This document shows positions 1 to 8,467 of a DNA stretch of 64,000 nucleotides, one piece after another (the first letter of the stretch is position 1; every line of letters starts with the position of its first letter). Under the pieces are notes generated by a model, which had not been told where the DNA came from, made no database searches, and worked only from the letters and a program-made list of their open reading frames with translations. The translations under genes and the position numbers were made by a program. The DNA comes from Bacillota bacterium (GTDB lineage Bacteria; Bacillota; Clostridia; Acetivibrionales; DSM-1351). The DNA lies in the NCBI GenBank assembly GCA_023390335.1, contig JAEWCZ010000017.1, positions 124,001-188,000 on the forward strand, given 5' to 3'.

Positions 1-3000
1 AAGTTAATAATAATAAAGATAATATATACTCTAAAGGTGATACTATAACAATAAAAGGTAATGGCAAAAACTGTGATCACGTTGCTCTTGAAGTTAATGG
101 AAATGTTGTTGATGGGAGTATACAAAAGGGTAATACATATAAATTTGTATATAAGTTTACAAAAACTGGCAAGCATGTTTTTAAGCTTAAGGCAAGAAAT
201 GGTATTGAAAATGATAAAAATTCTATTGTTACATACTCTAATGAAAAAGAGCTTACGGTAACTTTAAAAATTAAAGGTATTGTTTATCGAAAATACACAG
301 ATAAAAAACTTGGCAGTCGGTAATGCTAAAGTAATGTTAAATAATGATCCAAACTTCAGAACTACAACAGATTACACGGGAAGATTTTCTTTTAATAGTG
401 TCATGCCTGGTTCTGAGATGTCCATTGAAAAAGAGGGTTATGAGAAAATTGAGCATATTCAGATTACAGAGAATAGTGATATTACTAATATAATAAATGA
501 ATTAACATATATCGATTCTAAGAATGTACACACTATAAAAGGAAGAGTTTTAAATAAATATTCAGAAAACGGAATTCCTGGAGTTTATGTTGAAGTTGTT
601 GAAAAAGACAGCACTTTCCATTGGTCGGCAACTACTGATGAAAATGGTTATTATAAAATTGATGGTGTTGGTCCGGATATTCAGGGAGTAAACTTCTCAA
701 AGAGTGGATTTGTTGATTCGGATGGAAAGTCAACCGCTACTTATTCAATATATAGTGGATTGTATAATGATTTAACAGTCCCCGTAATTCAACTAATAGA
801 TATGAATAATAAGTATATAATATCAGGAAGAATTACTGATAAAAATAACCCAAATAAACCAATTGTGGGCTCTGTTGTAAAAATAGTGGGACAAGAGAAG
901 TTTTATGATACAACTGATAAAGATGGATATTATAAGATATATGGTGTTGGTTTAAATAGCTGGATAATCGAAGCTAATTATACAAACTATATTCCTGCAA
1001 CAGCCAGAGCAAATGTAAATTCGAAAAATATTATAGTTAATCTTCAGATGCAAAAACCAGTAATTATCGAAGGTACAGTATACGAGGGATATTTTGTTGG
1101 AACACGAAGCGATACTCCAATAAATAATGCCAAAGTATGGCTAAACGATGGAGAAGGGTATACATTTTTGCCACCATTAAAAAATGGATTTTTCCAATTT
1201 GCAAATGTTGCACCTGTACCTCATATTTTAAGAGTAGAGTGTTCAGGATATTTAATGAAGGAAACATTGGAAGCCACATACCATAAAAATATCAATGTGA
1301 CTGAGAAAAATAAAATTTTTGATATTGAATTAGTAAAAAAGGAAAATATACCATCATATGATTATCAGCAAATTGTTAAAGATGCATTTAATAGTGGTCT
1401 TTTAACAAATAGAACAAGAATGTCATTTTCCAATAATATAACTCGATCAGAATTTACAGAATTAGTTAGTAAGCTTTTTGTTAAATTAGGGGGAAAGACT
1501 TCAGATATTACTAACATTACAAACTATAATACATATAAAAATGACAACAAGCCAATAAATGGACAGGAAATAGCAGTAATACTATTCGATATGCTGAAAA
1601 AATTGTATCCGGGACTATATGCTGAAACGAGTAAATTAGCATTTAGTGATAGTACAAATATTGAAATTTATGCAAAGGAAGCCGTAGCTTTCTTTACAGG
1701 GAATGGAATTATTAAAAGTACAGCTAGTAATATGTATAATCCAGAAGGCAGTGTGTTGAAAGAAGATGCTATAAAGATTATTCTAAATGTATATAATAAA
1801 AGAAGTTCTTTTAAGGCTATTGATAAAAACTTAAATAATACTAAAGAAACTGTTATATTAAGTAAAGTGAATCAATTGCGACAAATACAATTAAATAACA
1901 ATGCAATTAAAGAAATGGTTATTCCAAGGCCAACCAATTTTATAAAAGAGAACTTTAGTATTAATGCAAAAGTACTTAGTAATGTGAAGTATATTACTCT
2001 ATATTGTGATGACACACAAATACAAGATTTTACGTTAGAAGATAGTAAGACCCAAAAAAACTTTAACATATTTATCAAAGCTAAAGAGTCTGGTATTAAG
2101 AATATTCAATTGTTCGCATTTGATAAAAATAAAAAACTGGTGGGTAAAGCAAATAAATATATTCATGCACATGAAGATACAGATTACGTTGTAGCTCATA
2201 ATATAAGTGTTAAAGAATTTGGAAAAGATAAGGTTCAAGTTCAGTTTACTGCATTTAACAGTAAAGCATCAATTGCAACAGTTGAAACGTTTGACGGGAA
2301 AGGGAATTTGATTGATGTAATTCAAATTGATCCTGTGAAACTACCAGATTCATTATCAGGTAATTTGCTAAATATGATTAAAGCTGGAACGTATGGTCTT
2401 GTATGGGATACCATCATACAGCAAAACTTAGGCTCAAGAATTAGTAGCACAAATACTGTTACAACAGATGTTAACTTTACTATACCTAAGGGTGGAAGCT
2501 TTAAGTTATGCCAGAGTTATACCGATTCGGAATATGTTTTTCTTTTTAATGTATTTGATTTAGCGTTTAAATCATTTGCTGTCTGTGATGATATAAGCAA
2601 TTCTAACTCTAAGGTTATTAATCTAAAAAGTTTCGCAGAAAGGGCTACAGAGGCATCTTATTTATATTATGCCCGGGAACTTCTTAAGGATGAAGGATCA
2701 AAAATACTAATCAGCAATTTAAAAGAATGCTTTAATCAAGAAAAATTAAAAAATTTAGACGATATTTCTCTTATCGCTAATGAAATTATGGATGAGTTTC
2801 AAAAAAGTAATATTAACTTTTTTGGTATCGTAATTAATGGTGCTTCCAAATCAAGTCCAGAATTAGGAAAAATACTATCTGGAATTATATCAGCATCTGT
2901 TGATACTACTGTAAGCACTGGTGAAGATTTAATGCTGGCTACATATGCAATGCCTGCATTGGTTTCTAAAAGAATTATGATACCTATTTCAGATGCATTA

Positions 3001-3078
3001 GAAATTCTTTGTCAATATGTAAGCTTGCAACAACTTCGCAAAGTAAAGTCAATAAGCTACACCATAAATAAATATTAA
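1..3078 (+). CDS. Surface protein with carboxypeptidase-regulatory-like repeats and SLH-like motifs; 5' end outside window, apparent frameshift
   Basis: The left end is cut by the window. Bases 3-323 read open in frame 3 with plausible beta-sandwich sequence. The rest reads in frame 1, with the longest open stretch from 280 to 3078. The two frames join naturally at the A6 run at 303-308 if one A is removed, giving one continuous repeat (DKNLAVGNAKV). Counting from position 280, residues ~10-345 hold four repeats of the carboxypeptidase-regulatory/transthyretin-like fold (pattern G-x-V...G.Y.I.GV). Residues ~360-510 hold three weak SLH-type segments. The C-terminal ~400 residues are unrecognised. 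An exported cell-wall-associated protein is the likely role (inference). It could be a true pseudogene or a single-base sequence error. Confidence 0.7.
303..308 (+). other. Homopolymer frameshift site (A6) inside the surface-protein gene
   Basis: Frame 3 coding sequence from the left edge runs into a stop at 321-323, while frame 1 continues the same protein. Removing one A from the A6 run restores a single frame. The required shift is +1 (or -2), so the familiar -1 slippage at an A-AAA-AAC heptamer would not repair it. Confidence 0.6.
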
Positions 3079-3178
3079 TTCAGTACATGGGTATTTTTGT
3101 TACAGTTGAATGGATAAAGGTTTACAAGGGTATATTTTAAAGAAACCCTGTACTATTCAAGGTTTTAGGAGTATAAAT

Positions 3179-3216
3179 GGACACTATTTTGAATAAAAAT
3201 TTCAAAATTAATGTCC
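3179..3216 (+). repeat. 38-bp palindromic repeat, copy 1 (terminator-like hairpin)
   Basis: The element begins GGACACTATTTTGAA and ends ATTAATGTCC. Its ends pair (with flanks AATGGACA/TGTCCATT) and the middle pairs ATTTTGAA with TTTCAAAAT, followed by a T-rich tract, so it can act as a terminator for the gene ending at 3078. It matches the element at 5742-5779 in 35 of 38 positions, same orientation. Confidence 0.7.
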
Positions 3217-3600
3217 ATTTTTATTTTATCTTCTTTTATTCTCAGAACTACCTTCCTTGGTATATAGTCTTTACGATCAAGGGTGTGATTAAATGGAGCG
3301 AGAGGCATGCCGGCTGGCACAGAGTTAAGCTTAATCCTCGCACTTCCATACATGCATCGGAACATATTTTGTTTCAGGCCCAAAGCTGCCCTTTTTGGGT
3401 CTTTTCGAGTTCATTTAGCCATTAACTGCATACAAGCTAAATAGTGTATTCTGTATATTATAATAGAATTGTAAATTATACATGTATATGGAAATATAGT
3501 AATATAGTTCCATAGAATGTATAAATCTTATTTTATATGTTCTTTAAATACATATTTTATCTACACTAAGCTTAACAAAGGAGAAAGGAGAATAGGTAAT
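3217..3600. other. Intergenic region without a convincing gene
   Basis: After the hairpin comes a stretch at ~3280-3420 that is visibly richer in G and C than its surroundings. Both strands are open for 70-80 codons there, but neither frame gives a recognisable protein or a good ribosome site. A small hairpin (CCCAAA...TTTGGG at ~3380-3402, then TCTTTT) lies inside. It may be a remnant of a mobile element, which I could not identify. 3425-3600 is AT-rich leader for the nuclease gene. Confidence 0.4.
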
Positions 3601-5031
3601 ATGAAAAAAAAGATTTCGTTGTTAGTATGTCTATGTTTTGTGTTTACAGGTATTTTTCTGGGCTCAACTGCCGATGCTGCCTCGGCATCTCATGTTGTTA
3701 TCAGTGAAGTTTATGGTGGTGGGGGAAACAGTGGTTCGTCCTACAATAATGATTTTATCGAACTCTACAACCCGACAGATTCCAGTGTAAACTTATCCGG
3801 ATGGTCTGTTCAGTACGCTTCTGCCACCGGTTCATTCAATAACATTACAAATCTATCAGGAAGCATAGGTGCACATAAATATTTCTTGATTAAGGAAGCA
3901 AGCGGAGGAAGTGGCACTGTTAACCTACCCACTCCCGATGTAACAGGTACTATAAATTTAAGTGCAAGCAGTGGCAAGGTTGTATTGGCAAAGGTTACTG
4001 CATCGGTATCAGGTTCAACAGACTCAAATGTTGTGGATTTCGTAGGCTTTGGTTCTGCAAACGATTCGGAAACTTCTCCAGTAGGTACACTTTCCAATAC
4101 TACAAGTGCAGAACGTGAAGACAACAATGGTGGAACAACCCAGGGGCAAGGTAATGGATGGGACACTAATAATAATGCAAGTGACCTGTACATTACAAGC
4201 AGCATAAACCCTCAGAATTCTTCTTCTCAAGCGGAACCGTCTCTTAGTACCGAAACACCCCCGTCTACCGCTGTCGATAATGATAATTTAGCATTAGGTA
4301 ATCCAAGCGGTGCTACCAGCAGTACTTCCGATTCCAATAATTATCTGATGATTAAACCACAGTATGATCTTTCCTATAATAACAGCAAACACGAGCCTAA
4401 CTGGGTCAGCTGGCATCTAGGTTCATCTGATTTAGGAAGTACTTCCCGACAAGATGATTTTCGCGCAGATACAACACTGCCGTCAGGGTGGTATAGAGTT
4501 ATTGCAAGTGAATTTTCTGGTAGCGGGTTTGACAGGGGGCATATGTGTCCTTCCGCAGACCGAACATCCTCTGTTGCCAACAATTCTGCAACATTCCTGA
4601 TGACAAACATGATACCACAAGCTCCAAATAACAACCAGATTACTTGGGCAAACCTGGAGACATATGTACGCACACTTGTTTCGTCCGATAACGAGCTGTA
4701 TATTATATCGGGAGGGTATGGAACTGGCGGAACAGGATCTAATGGATACAAGACTACTGTGGGGAACGGTGTTGTAGTACCTGCTAAGACTTGGAAGATC
4801 ATTGTAGTACTACCTAACGGAAACAATGATATTAGCCGGATAACAACTCAAACCAGAGTAATAGCTGTTTTGATGCCAAATAATCAGACATGTAATAGCC
4901 AACCATGGGGCAACTACCGAGTAACTGTAGATAGCATCGAGGCCCTAACTGGCTACGACTTCCTTTCCTTAGTGCCCGCTAGCATCCAAAATATCATTGA
5001 ATCTAGTACTGATAAAGGTCCTACAAATTAA
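3601..5031 (+). CDS. Secreted DNA/RNA non-specific endonuclease with N-terminal lamin-tail domain
   Basis: A 476-residue exported protein. The start at 3601 follows a strong purine-rich site (AAGGAGAAAGGAGAATAGG) and opens a standard signal peptide (MKKKISLL...TADAASA). Residues ~30-160 match the lamin-tail (LTD) domain pattern: VVISEVYGGGG, FIELYNP, LSGWSVQY. Residues ~215-470 are a NUC-type nuclease with the DRGH motif at 311-314 (His314 catalytic) and the following asparagine-rich segment (TNMIPQAPNNN) that normally coordinates the metal. Family members cut DNA and RNA without sequence specificity outside the cell. A role in nutrient scavenging or competition is inference. It sits alone between two terminator-like repeats. 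Confidence 0.9.
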   Translation: MKKKISLLVCLCFVFTGIFLGSTADAASASHVVISEVYGGGGNSGSSYNNDFIELYNPTDSSVNLSGWSVQYASATGSFNNITNLSGSIGAHKYFLIKEASGGSGTVNLPTPDVTGTINLSASSGKVVLAKVTASVSGSTDSNVVDFVGFGSANDSETSPVGTLSNTTSAEREDNNGGTTQGQGNGWDTNNNASDLYITSSINPQNSSSQAEPSLSTETPPSTAVDNDNLALGNPSGATSSTSDSNNYLMIKPQYDLSYNNSKHEPNWVSWHLGSSDLGSTSRQDDFRADTTLPSGWYRVIASEFSGSGFDRGHMCPSADRTSSVANNSATFLMTNMIPQAPNNNQITWANLETYVRTLVSSDNELYIISGGYGTGGTGSNGYKTTVGNGVVVPAKTWKIIVVLPNGNNDISRITTQTRVIAVLMPNNQTCNSQPWGNYRVTVDSIEALTGYDFLSLVPASIQNIIESSTDKGPTN

Positions 5032-5162
5032 TATATATTAATTGTTATCTTACTATTTTAATTAATATGCTATAATTGTCATTAAAATAAGCGAATAGAA
5101 GTTTAACCAGGAACACATATTTAAGTAAATTATATATTACTATACAAATTACGGAGGGTTAT

Positions 5163-5708
5163 ATGAATGGATTGGTAAGAGTGGATAGAGAAAGCGATAT
5201 ATTTGAGAAATATATAGGAACACCAATAGAACTGTTATTTAGATATCATAATTTTGCTCAACCTTTCGATAATTATATTGATGCTCAGTTATTGATAGGA
5301 ATGTGCATGGATAACAGAAAACAGCTAAAAATACCAAATAACTTTGCATATGTTCTTCGGGCAGGTGGAGGAAATCTCAGACACAGCGAATTTAAGATAT
5401 CATATGCTATAGCTATAGGAGGAGTAAAGTGTGTAGCTATTATTGCGCATAATAAATGCGGCATGGTTAATTTGTTTTCAAAAAAAGATCAATTTATCCG
5501 TGGGATGGTTGAAAATGCTGGTTGGGATGAAAAACATGCTGAAGAGCATTTTATAAGCTTTGCACCTATCTTTGAAATTGAAAATGAGTTAAGTTTTCTT
5601 ATGCGTGAAATTAATCGCTTGAGAAGTATCTACCCTAAAATATTGTTTGCACCACTGTATTACAATTTGGACGATAATTTTTTATATTTAATTGCTGATG
5701 ACAAATAG
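5163..5708 (+). CDS. Beta-carbonic-anhydrase-like protein
   Basis: 181 residues, preceded by GGAGGG. The beta-carbonic-anhydrase metal site is visible. Cys48, with Asp50 and Arg52 of CMDNR, stands in for the usual CxDSR, and His96 and Cys99 lie in HNKCGM. The AGGGN segment (67-71) corresponds to the AGN loop. The first half therefore keeps all zinc ligands and the Asp-Arg dyad. The rest is shorter and more divergent than typical enzymes. Family members interconvert CO2 and bicarbonate in the cytoplasm. The Asn in place of Ser in the first motif makes activity uncertain. It lies between the nuclease and a Bce regulator without an obvious operon partner. Confidence 0.75.
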   Translation: MNGLVRVDRESDIFEKYIGTPIELLFRYHNFAQPFDNYIDAQLLIGMCMDNRKQLKIPNNFAYVLRAGGGNLRHSEFKISYAIAIGGVKCVAIIAHNKCGMVNLFSKKDQFIRGMVENAGWDEKHAEEHFISFAPIFEIENELSFLMREINRLRSIYPKILFAPLYYNLDDNFLYLIADDK

Positions 5709-5741
5709 ATTGCCGGGGAACAGCATTCAAGAATAAAAAAA

Positions 5742-5779
5742 GGACACTATTTTGAAGTAAAATTTCAGAATTAATGTCC
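5742..5779 (+). repeat. 38-bp palindromic repeat, copy 2
   Basis: Same orientation and 35/38 identity to 3179-3216. The differences are two adjacent bases in the loop and one in the right arm. It forms the same hairpin with a T-rich tail and sits between the carbonic-anhydrase-like gene and the response regulator. An ATG inside it (5774) could be taken for a start of the regulator but has no ribosome site. Confidence 0.7.
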
Positions 5780-5806
5780 TTTGATTTTATATTAGGAGGA
5801 GTGACT

Positions 5807-6475
5807 ATGGCAAAAATAATAATAATAGAAGATACTGAAACCATAAGAGAAGAACTTAAAAGCTTTCTAACCAAATATGGATATGAGGTTGTTGCTCCAA
5901 CAAATTTTCAGAATATTATTGAGTACACGCTGGAGGAAGAACCTGATTTAGTACTTCTAGACATAAACTTGCCTGTATTTGACGGATACTATATATGCAG
6001 AGAAATAAGGAAAAGCTCGGAGGTACCTATAATAGTAGTTACAAGCAGGGATAACGTGATGGATGAACTTATGAGTATGAATTTGGGAGCTGATGATTTT
6101 ATAACAAAACCGTATAATACTCAAGTTCTTTTAGCAAGAATAACTTCGATATTAAGAAGGGTTAACGGAGTTAATACTCAGGATATAATCACTTATAATG
6201 ATCTGAAGCTTAATTTATCAAATGGTTCTATTATTTATAATGGAATTTCAGCTGAACTGACAAAAAATGAAATAAAGATACTATCCTGCTTGATTAAAAA
6301 CAGAGGGAAAATAGTATCCAGAGATGATCTAATGGACTTTATGTGGAATGCAGATAGTTTTGTCGATGATAATAATTTATCGGTTAATGTTACAAGATTA
6401 AGAAAAAAACTTGAGGAAGTTGGAATGAAAGAAAACATAGAGACAAGACGTGGATTAGGATATATACTACCATGA
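5807..6475 (+). CDS. OmpR-family response regulator, BceR-like
   Basis: 222 residues. The start at 5807 is chosen because TTAGGAGGAGTGACT lies just upstream and the receiver domain begins immediately (MAKIIIIEDTE). The receiver domain covers ~1-115 with phosphoacceptor Asp52 in LVLLDINLPVFDG and the conserved Lys in ITKPY. A winged-helix DNA-binding domain follows (~125-220, ending RRGLGYIL). It overlaps the kinase gene by 4 bp (ATGA), so the two are translationally coupled. Together with the downstream ABC transporter this is the standard Bce/Psd peptide-antibiotic sensing arrangement; the inducer cannot be read from the sequence. Confidence 0.92.
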   Translation: MAKIIIIEDTETIREELKSFLTKYGYEVVAPTNFQNIIEYTLEEEPDLVLLDINLPVFDGYYICREIRKSSEVPIIVVTSRDNVMDELMSMNLGADDFITKPYNTQVLLARITSILRRVNGVNTQDIITYNDLKLNLSNGSIIYNGISAELTKNEIKILSCLIKNRGKIVSRDDLMDFMWNADSFVDDNNLSVNVTRLRKKLEEVGMKENIETRRGLGYILP

Positions 6476-7485
6476 AAATAGCAGAATATTTAAAGGATAG
6501 AGTTTTATTTTTATTAGTTAATTTTATATTGTTTACTATAATAGGCGGTATTATGCTGCTTGTTGGGATTAACGCTAAAATAATTATCCTGATCTTTTGT
6601 ACGTGGTTCTTACCCATTTTATCATATATAATTTCAGAGTTTATAAAGCAAAAAAAATTTTATGTTGAAGTAACCAATATATTGGATGATTTGGACAAAA
6701 AATATTTGTTATCAGAAATAATTAAAGAGCCGGATTTTATAGAAGGTAAGTTTTTATATGATTTGTTAAAACAGGCTAATAAAGATATGCATGAGCATGT
6801 TAAGAAACATAAAGCTATGGAAAGTGAATATAGGGAATATATAGAGACCTGGGTGCATGAGATAAAGACGCCTATTGCCTCGGCGAGATTAATTATTGAG
6901 AATAATCAAAATGAAGTTACCAAGAATATTAATTATGAATTAAAGAAAATTGAAGAATACATCGAACAGGTATTATATTACTCCAGAAGTAATAATGTAA
7001 GCAGGGATTACATTATTAAAGAGGTATCCTTAACTGACCTGGTAAGAAACGTGGTAAAGAGGAATTCCAGAGACTTTATAAGTAAAAAGATTTCTATCGA
7101 CATTGAAGCTGTGGAAGGCACGGTGTATGGTGATGTAAAATGGTTGGAATTTATATTAAATCAAGTGATGGGGAACTCAATTAAATACATTAGGGAAAAG
7201 GACGGAAGGATAAAAGTATATACTGTTAAAAACGAAAACAATATTGTTCTTATTGTAGAGGATAATGGTATAGGCATTGTAGCTAAAGACATAAATAGAG
7301 TCTTTGAAAAAGGTTTTACGGGTGAGAATGGACGAAAGTATGGCAAGTCTACCGGAATAGGGCTTTACTTGTGCAAAAAACTTTCTGATCAGCTTGGCTT
7401 AGGGTTTAGCATAGCTTCGAAAATAGGAGAGGGAACAAGGATCAGTATCATCTTCCCTTTAGGCAAAGTAAACTTAATGAGTTGA
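6472..7485 (+). CDS. Intramembrane-sensing histidine kinase, BceS-like
   Basis: 337 residues. Two closely spaced membrane helices (~10-33 and 36-56) with almost no extracellular loop define the intramembrane-sensing class, which senses through its partner ABC transporter. The phosphorylated His129 lies in WVHEIKTPIAS. The ATP-binding domain has the N box (NQVMGNSIKYI), VEDNGIGI and GKSTGIGL. Translation is coupled to the regulator by a 4-bp overlap. A terminator follows at 7501-7541, so the transporter genes are probably transcribed from their own promoter, as in Bacillus bceRS-bceAB. Confidence 0.92.
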   Translation: MKIAEYLKDRVLFLLVNFILFTIIGGIMLLVGINAKIIILIFCTWFLPILSYIISEFIKQKKFYVEVTNILDDLDKKYLLSEIIKEPDFIEGKFLYDLLKQANKDMHEHVKKHKAMESEYREYIETWVHEIKTPIASARLIIENNQNEVTKNINYELKKIEEYIEQVLYYSRSNNVSRDYIIKEVSLTDLVRNVVKRNSRDFISKKISIDIEAVEGTVYGDVKWLEFILNQVMGNSIKYIREKDGRIKVYTVKNENNIVLIVEDNGIGIVAKDINRVFEKGFTGENGRKYGKSTGIGLYLCKKLSDQLGLGFSIASKIGEGTRISIIFPLGKVNLMS

Positions 7486-7500
7486 TTAATAATACAATAG

Positions 7501-7550
7501 CGGATTTACAGCTGCATCACACCTTCTTGGCTGTAAATCCGTTATTTTTG
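7501..7550 (+). terminator. Rho-independent terminator after the kinase gene
   Basis: A perfect 12-bp stem (7501-7512 with 7530-7541, CGGATTTACAGC / GCTGTAAATCCG) is followed by TTATTTTTGTTTTTT. Confidence 0.85.
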
Positions 7551-7584
7551 TTTTTTAAGCTAACTAAACCTCTATTCTTGCAAA

Positions 7585-7660
7585 AATGTAACCTTAATAA
7601 AAGGTAAACCGATAGGTAGTTATAGCTGTCCCTGATAGAATATGAATTGTAAAAGATAAT
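7585..7660 (+). promoter_or_regulatory. Probable promoter/operator region of the Bce-type transporter genes
   Basis: The region between the terminator and the ATPase gene holds an imperfect inverted repeat, TAACCTT-AATA-AAAGGTAA (about 7588-7608), upstream of a TAGAAT-like -10. This is the expected place for a response-regulator site. The repeat does not closely match published Bacillus BceR sites, so this is a weak inference. Confidence 0.3.
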
Positions 7661-7699
7661 TTAAACCCGTAGGGCAAATGAAATTTTGGAGGAGAAGCA

Positions 7700-8467
7700 A
7701 TGAACAATATATTAGACGTTGAAAAGATTGAAAAATACTATGGTAACAAGGGGAATATAACAAAGGCAATTGACAACATAAGCTTTAAGGTGGATAAGGG
7801 AGAGTTTGTTGGAATAATGGGCCCTTCAGGTAGCGGCAAGACAACCCTTTTGAATTGTATTTCAACTATTGATACTGTTACAACCGGACATATCACAATA
7901 AATGGTCAGGATATAACAAGATTAAAGAAAAAGGATATAGAAGAATTCAGACGTAACCAATTGGGCTTTATATTTCAGGATTTTAACCTGCTTGATACAC
8001 TAACTGCTTACGAAAATATAGCCTTGGCACTTACCATTCAAAATAGAAAGAATACTGAAATAGATATATTAATAAAAAAAATAGCTGAGAAGCTTAAGAT
8101 TACCGACGTGCTGAATAAATATCCCTTTCAAATGTCTGGGGGGCAAAAACAACGGGTAGCGTCTGCAAGAGCCTTGGTTACCGAACCCTCACTGATACTA
8201 GCTGACGAGCCTACTGGTGCCCTGGACTCTAAATCGGCAAGATTGCTCTTAGATTCCTTTGAAAGGTTGAATGTAGAATTTCAAGCCACAATACTTATGG
8301 TTACCCATGATGCCTTTACAGCAAGTTATGCCCACAGAATATTGTTTATAAAAGATGGTCGGATTTTTAATGAATTAATACGCGGAAACGATACAAGAAA
8401 AGAATTTTTCAACAAGATAATTGAAGTCGTAACTTTGCTAGGAGGTGACATCGGAGATGTTTTTTAA
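7700..8467 (+). CDS. ABC transporter ATP-binding protein, BceA-like
   Basis: 255 residues after GGAGGAG. Walker A GPSGSGKTT lies at ~41-49, the Q-loop in FIFQDFN, the signature MSGGQKQR, Walker B LILADEPTGALDS and the switch His in VTHD. These are typical of the MacB/BceA ATPase class. The next gene starts inside its last codons. With the permease it forms the transporter that both senses and detoxifies cell-wall-active peptides such as bacitracin in studied systems. Substrate here is unknown. Confidence 0.93.
   Translation: MNNILDVEKIEKYYGNKGNITKAIDNISFKVDKGEFVGIMGPSGSGKTTLLNCISTIDTVTTGHITINGQDITRLKKKDIEEFRRNQLGFIFQDFNLLDTLTAYENIALALTIQNRKNTEIDILIKKIAEKLKITDVLNKYPFQMSGGQKQRVASARALVTEPSLILADEPTGALDSKSARLLLDSFERLNVEFQATILMVTHDAFTASYAHRILFIKDGRIFNELIRGNDTRKEFFNKIIEVVTLLGGDIGDVF

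Noticed and set aside
61..261. A 66-codon ATG-started ORF at the left edge
   Set aside because: It is out of frame with the real coding sequence (frame 3, bases 3-323), which gives a repeat continuous with the downstream gene.
303..309. Programmed -1 frameshift at an A-AAA-AAC heptamer
   Set aside because: The frames differ by +1 (or -2), so -1 slippage would not join them. An extra base is simpler.
3165..3425. Overlapping 72- and 82-codon ORFs on opposite strands
   Set aside because: They span a terminator-like palindrome, have no ribosome site, and show no recognisable family.
3810..4826. Long antisense ORFs inside the nuclease gene
   Set aside because: These are mirror frames of a well-supported gene with no start signals and implausible composition.
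5774..5806. Earlier ATG for the response regulator
   Set aside because: It lies inside the palindromic repeat without a Shine-Dalgarno site. ATG 5807 has GGAGGAG at good spacing.
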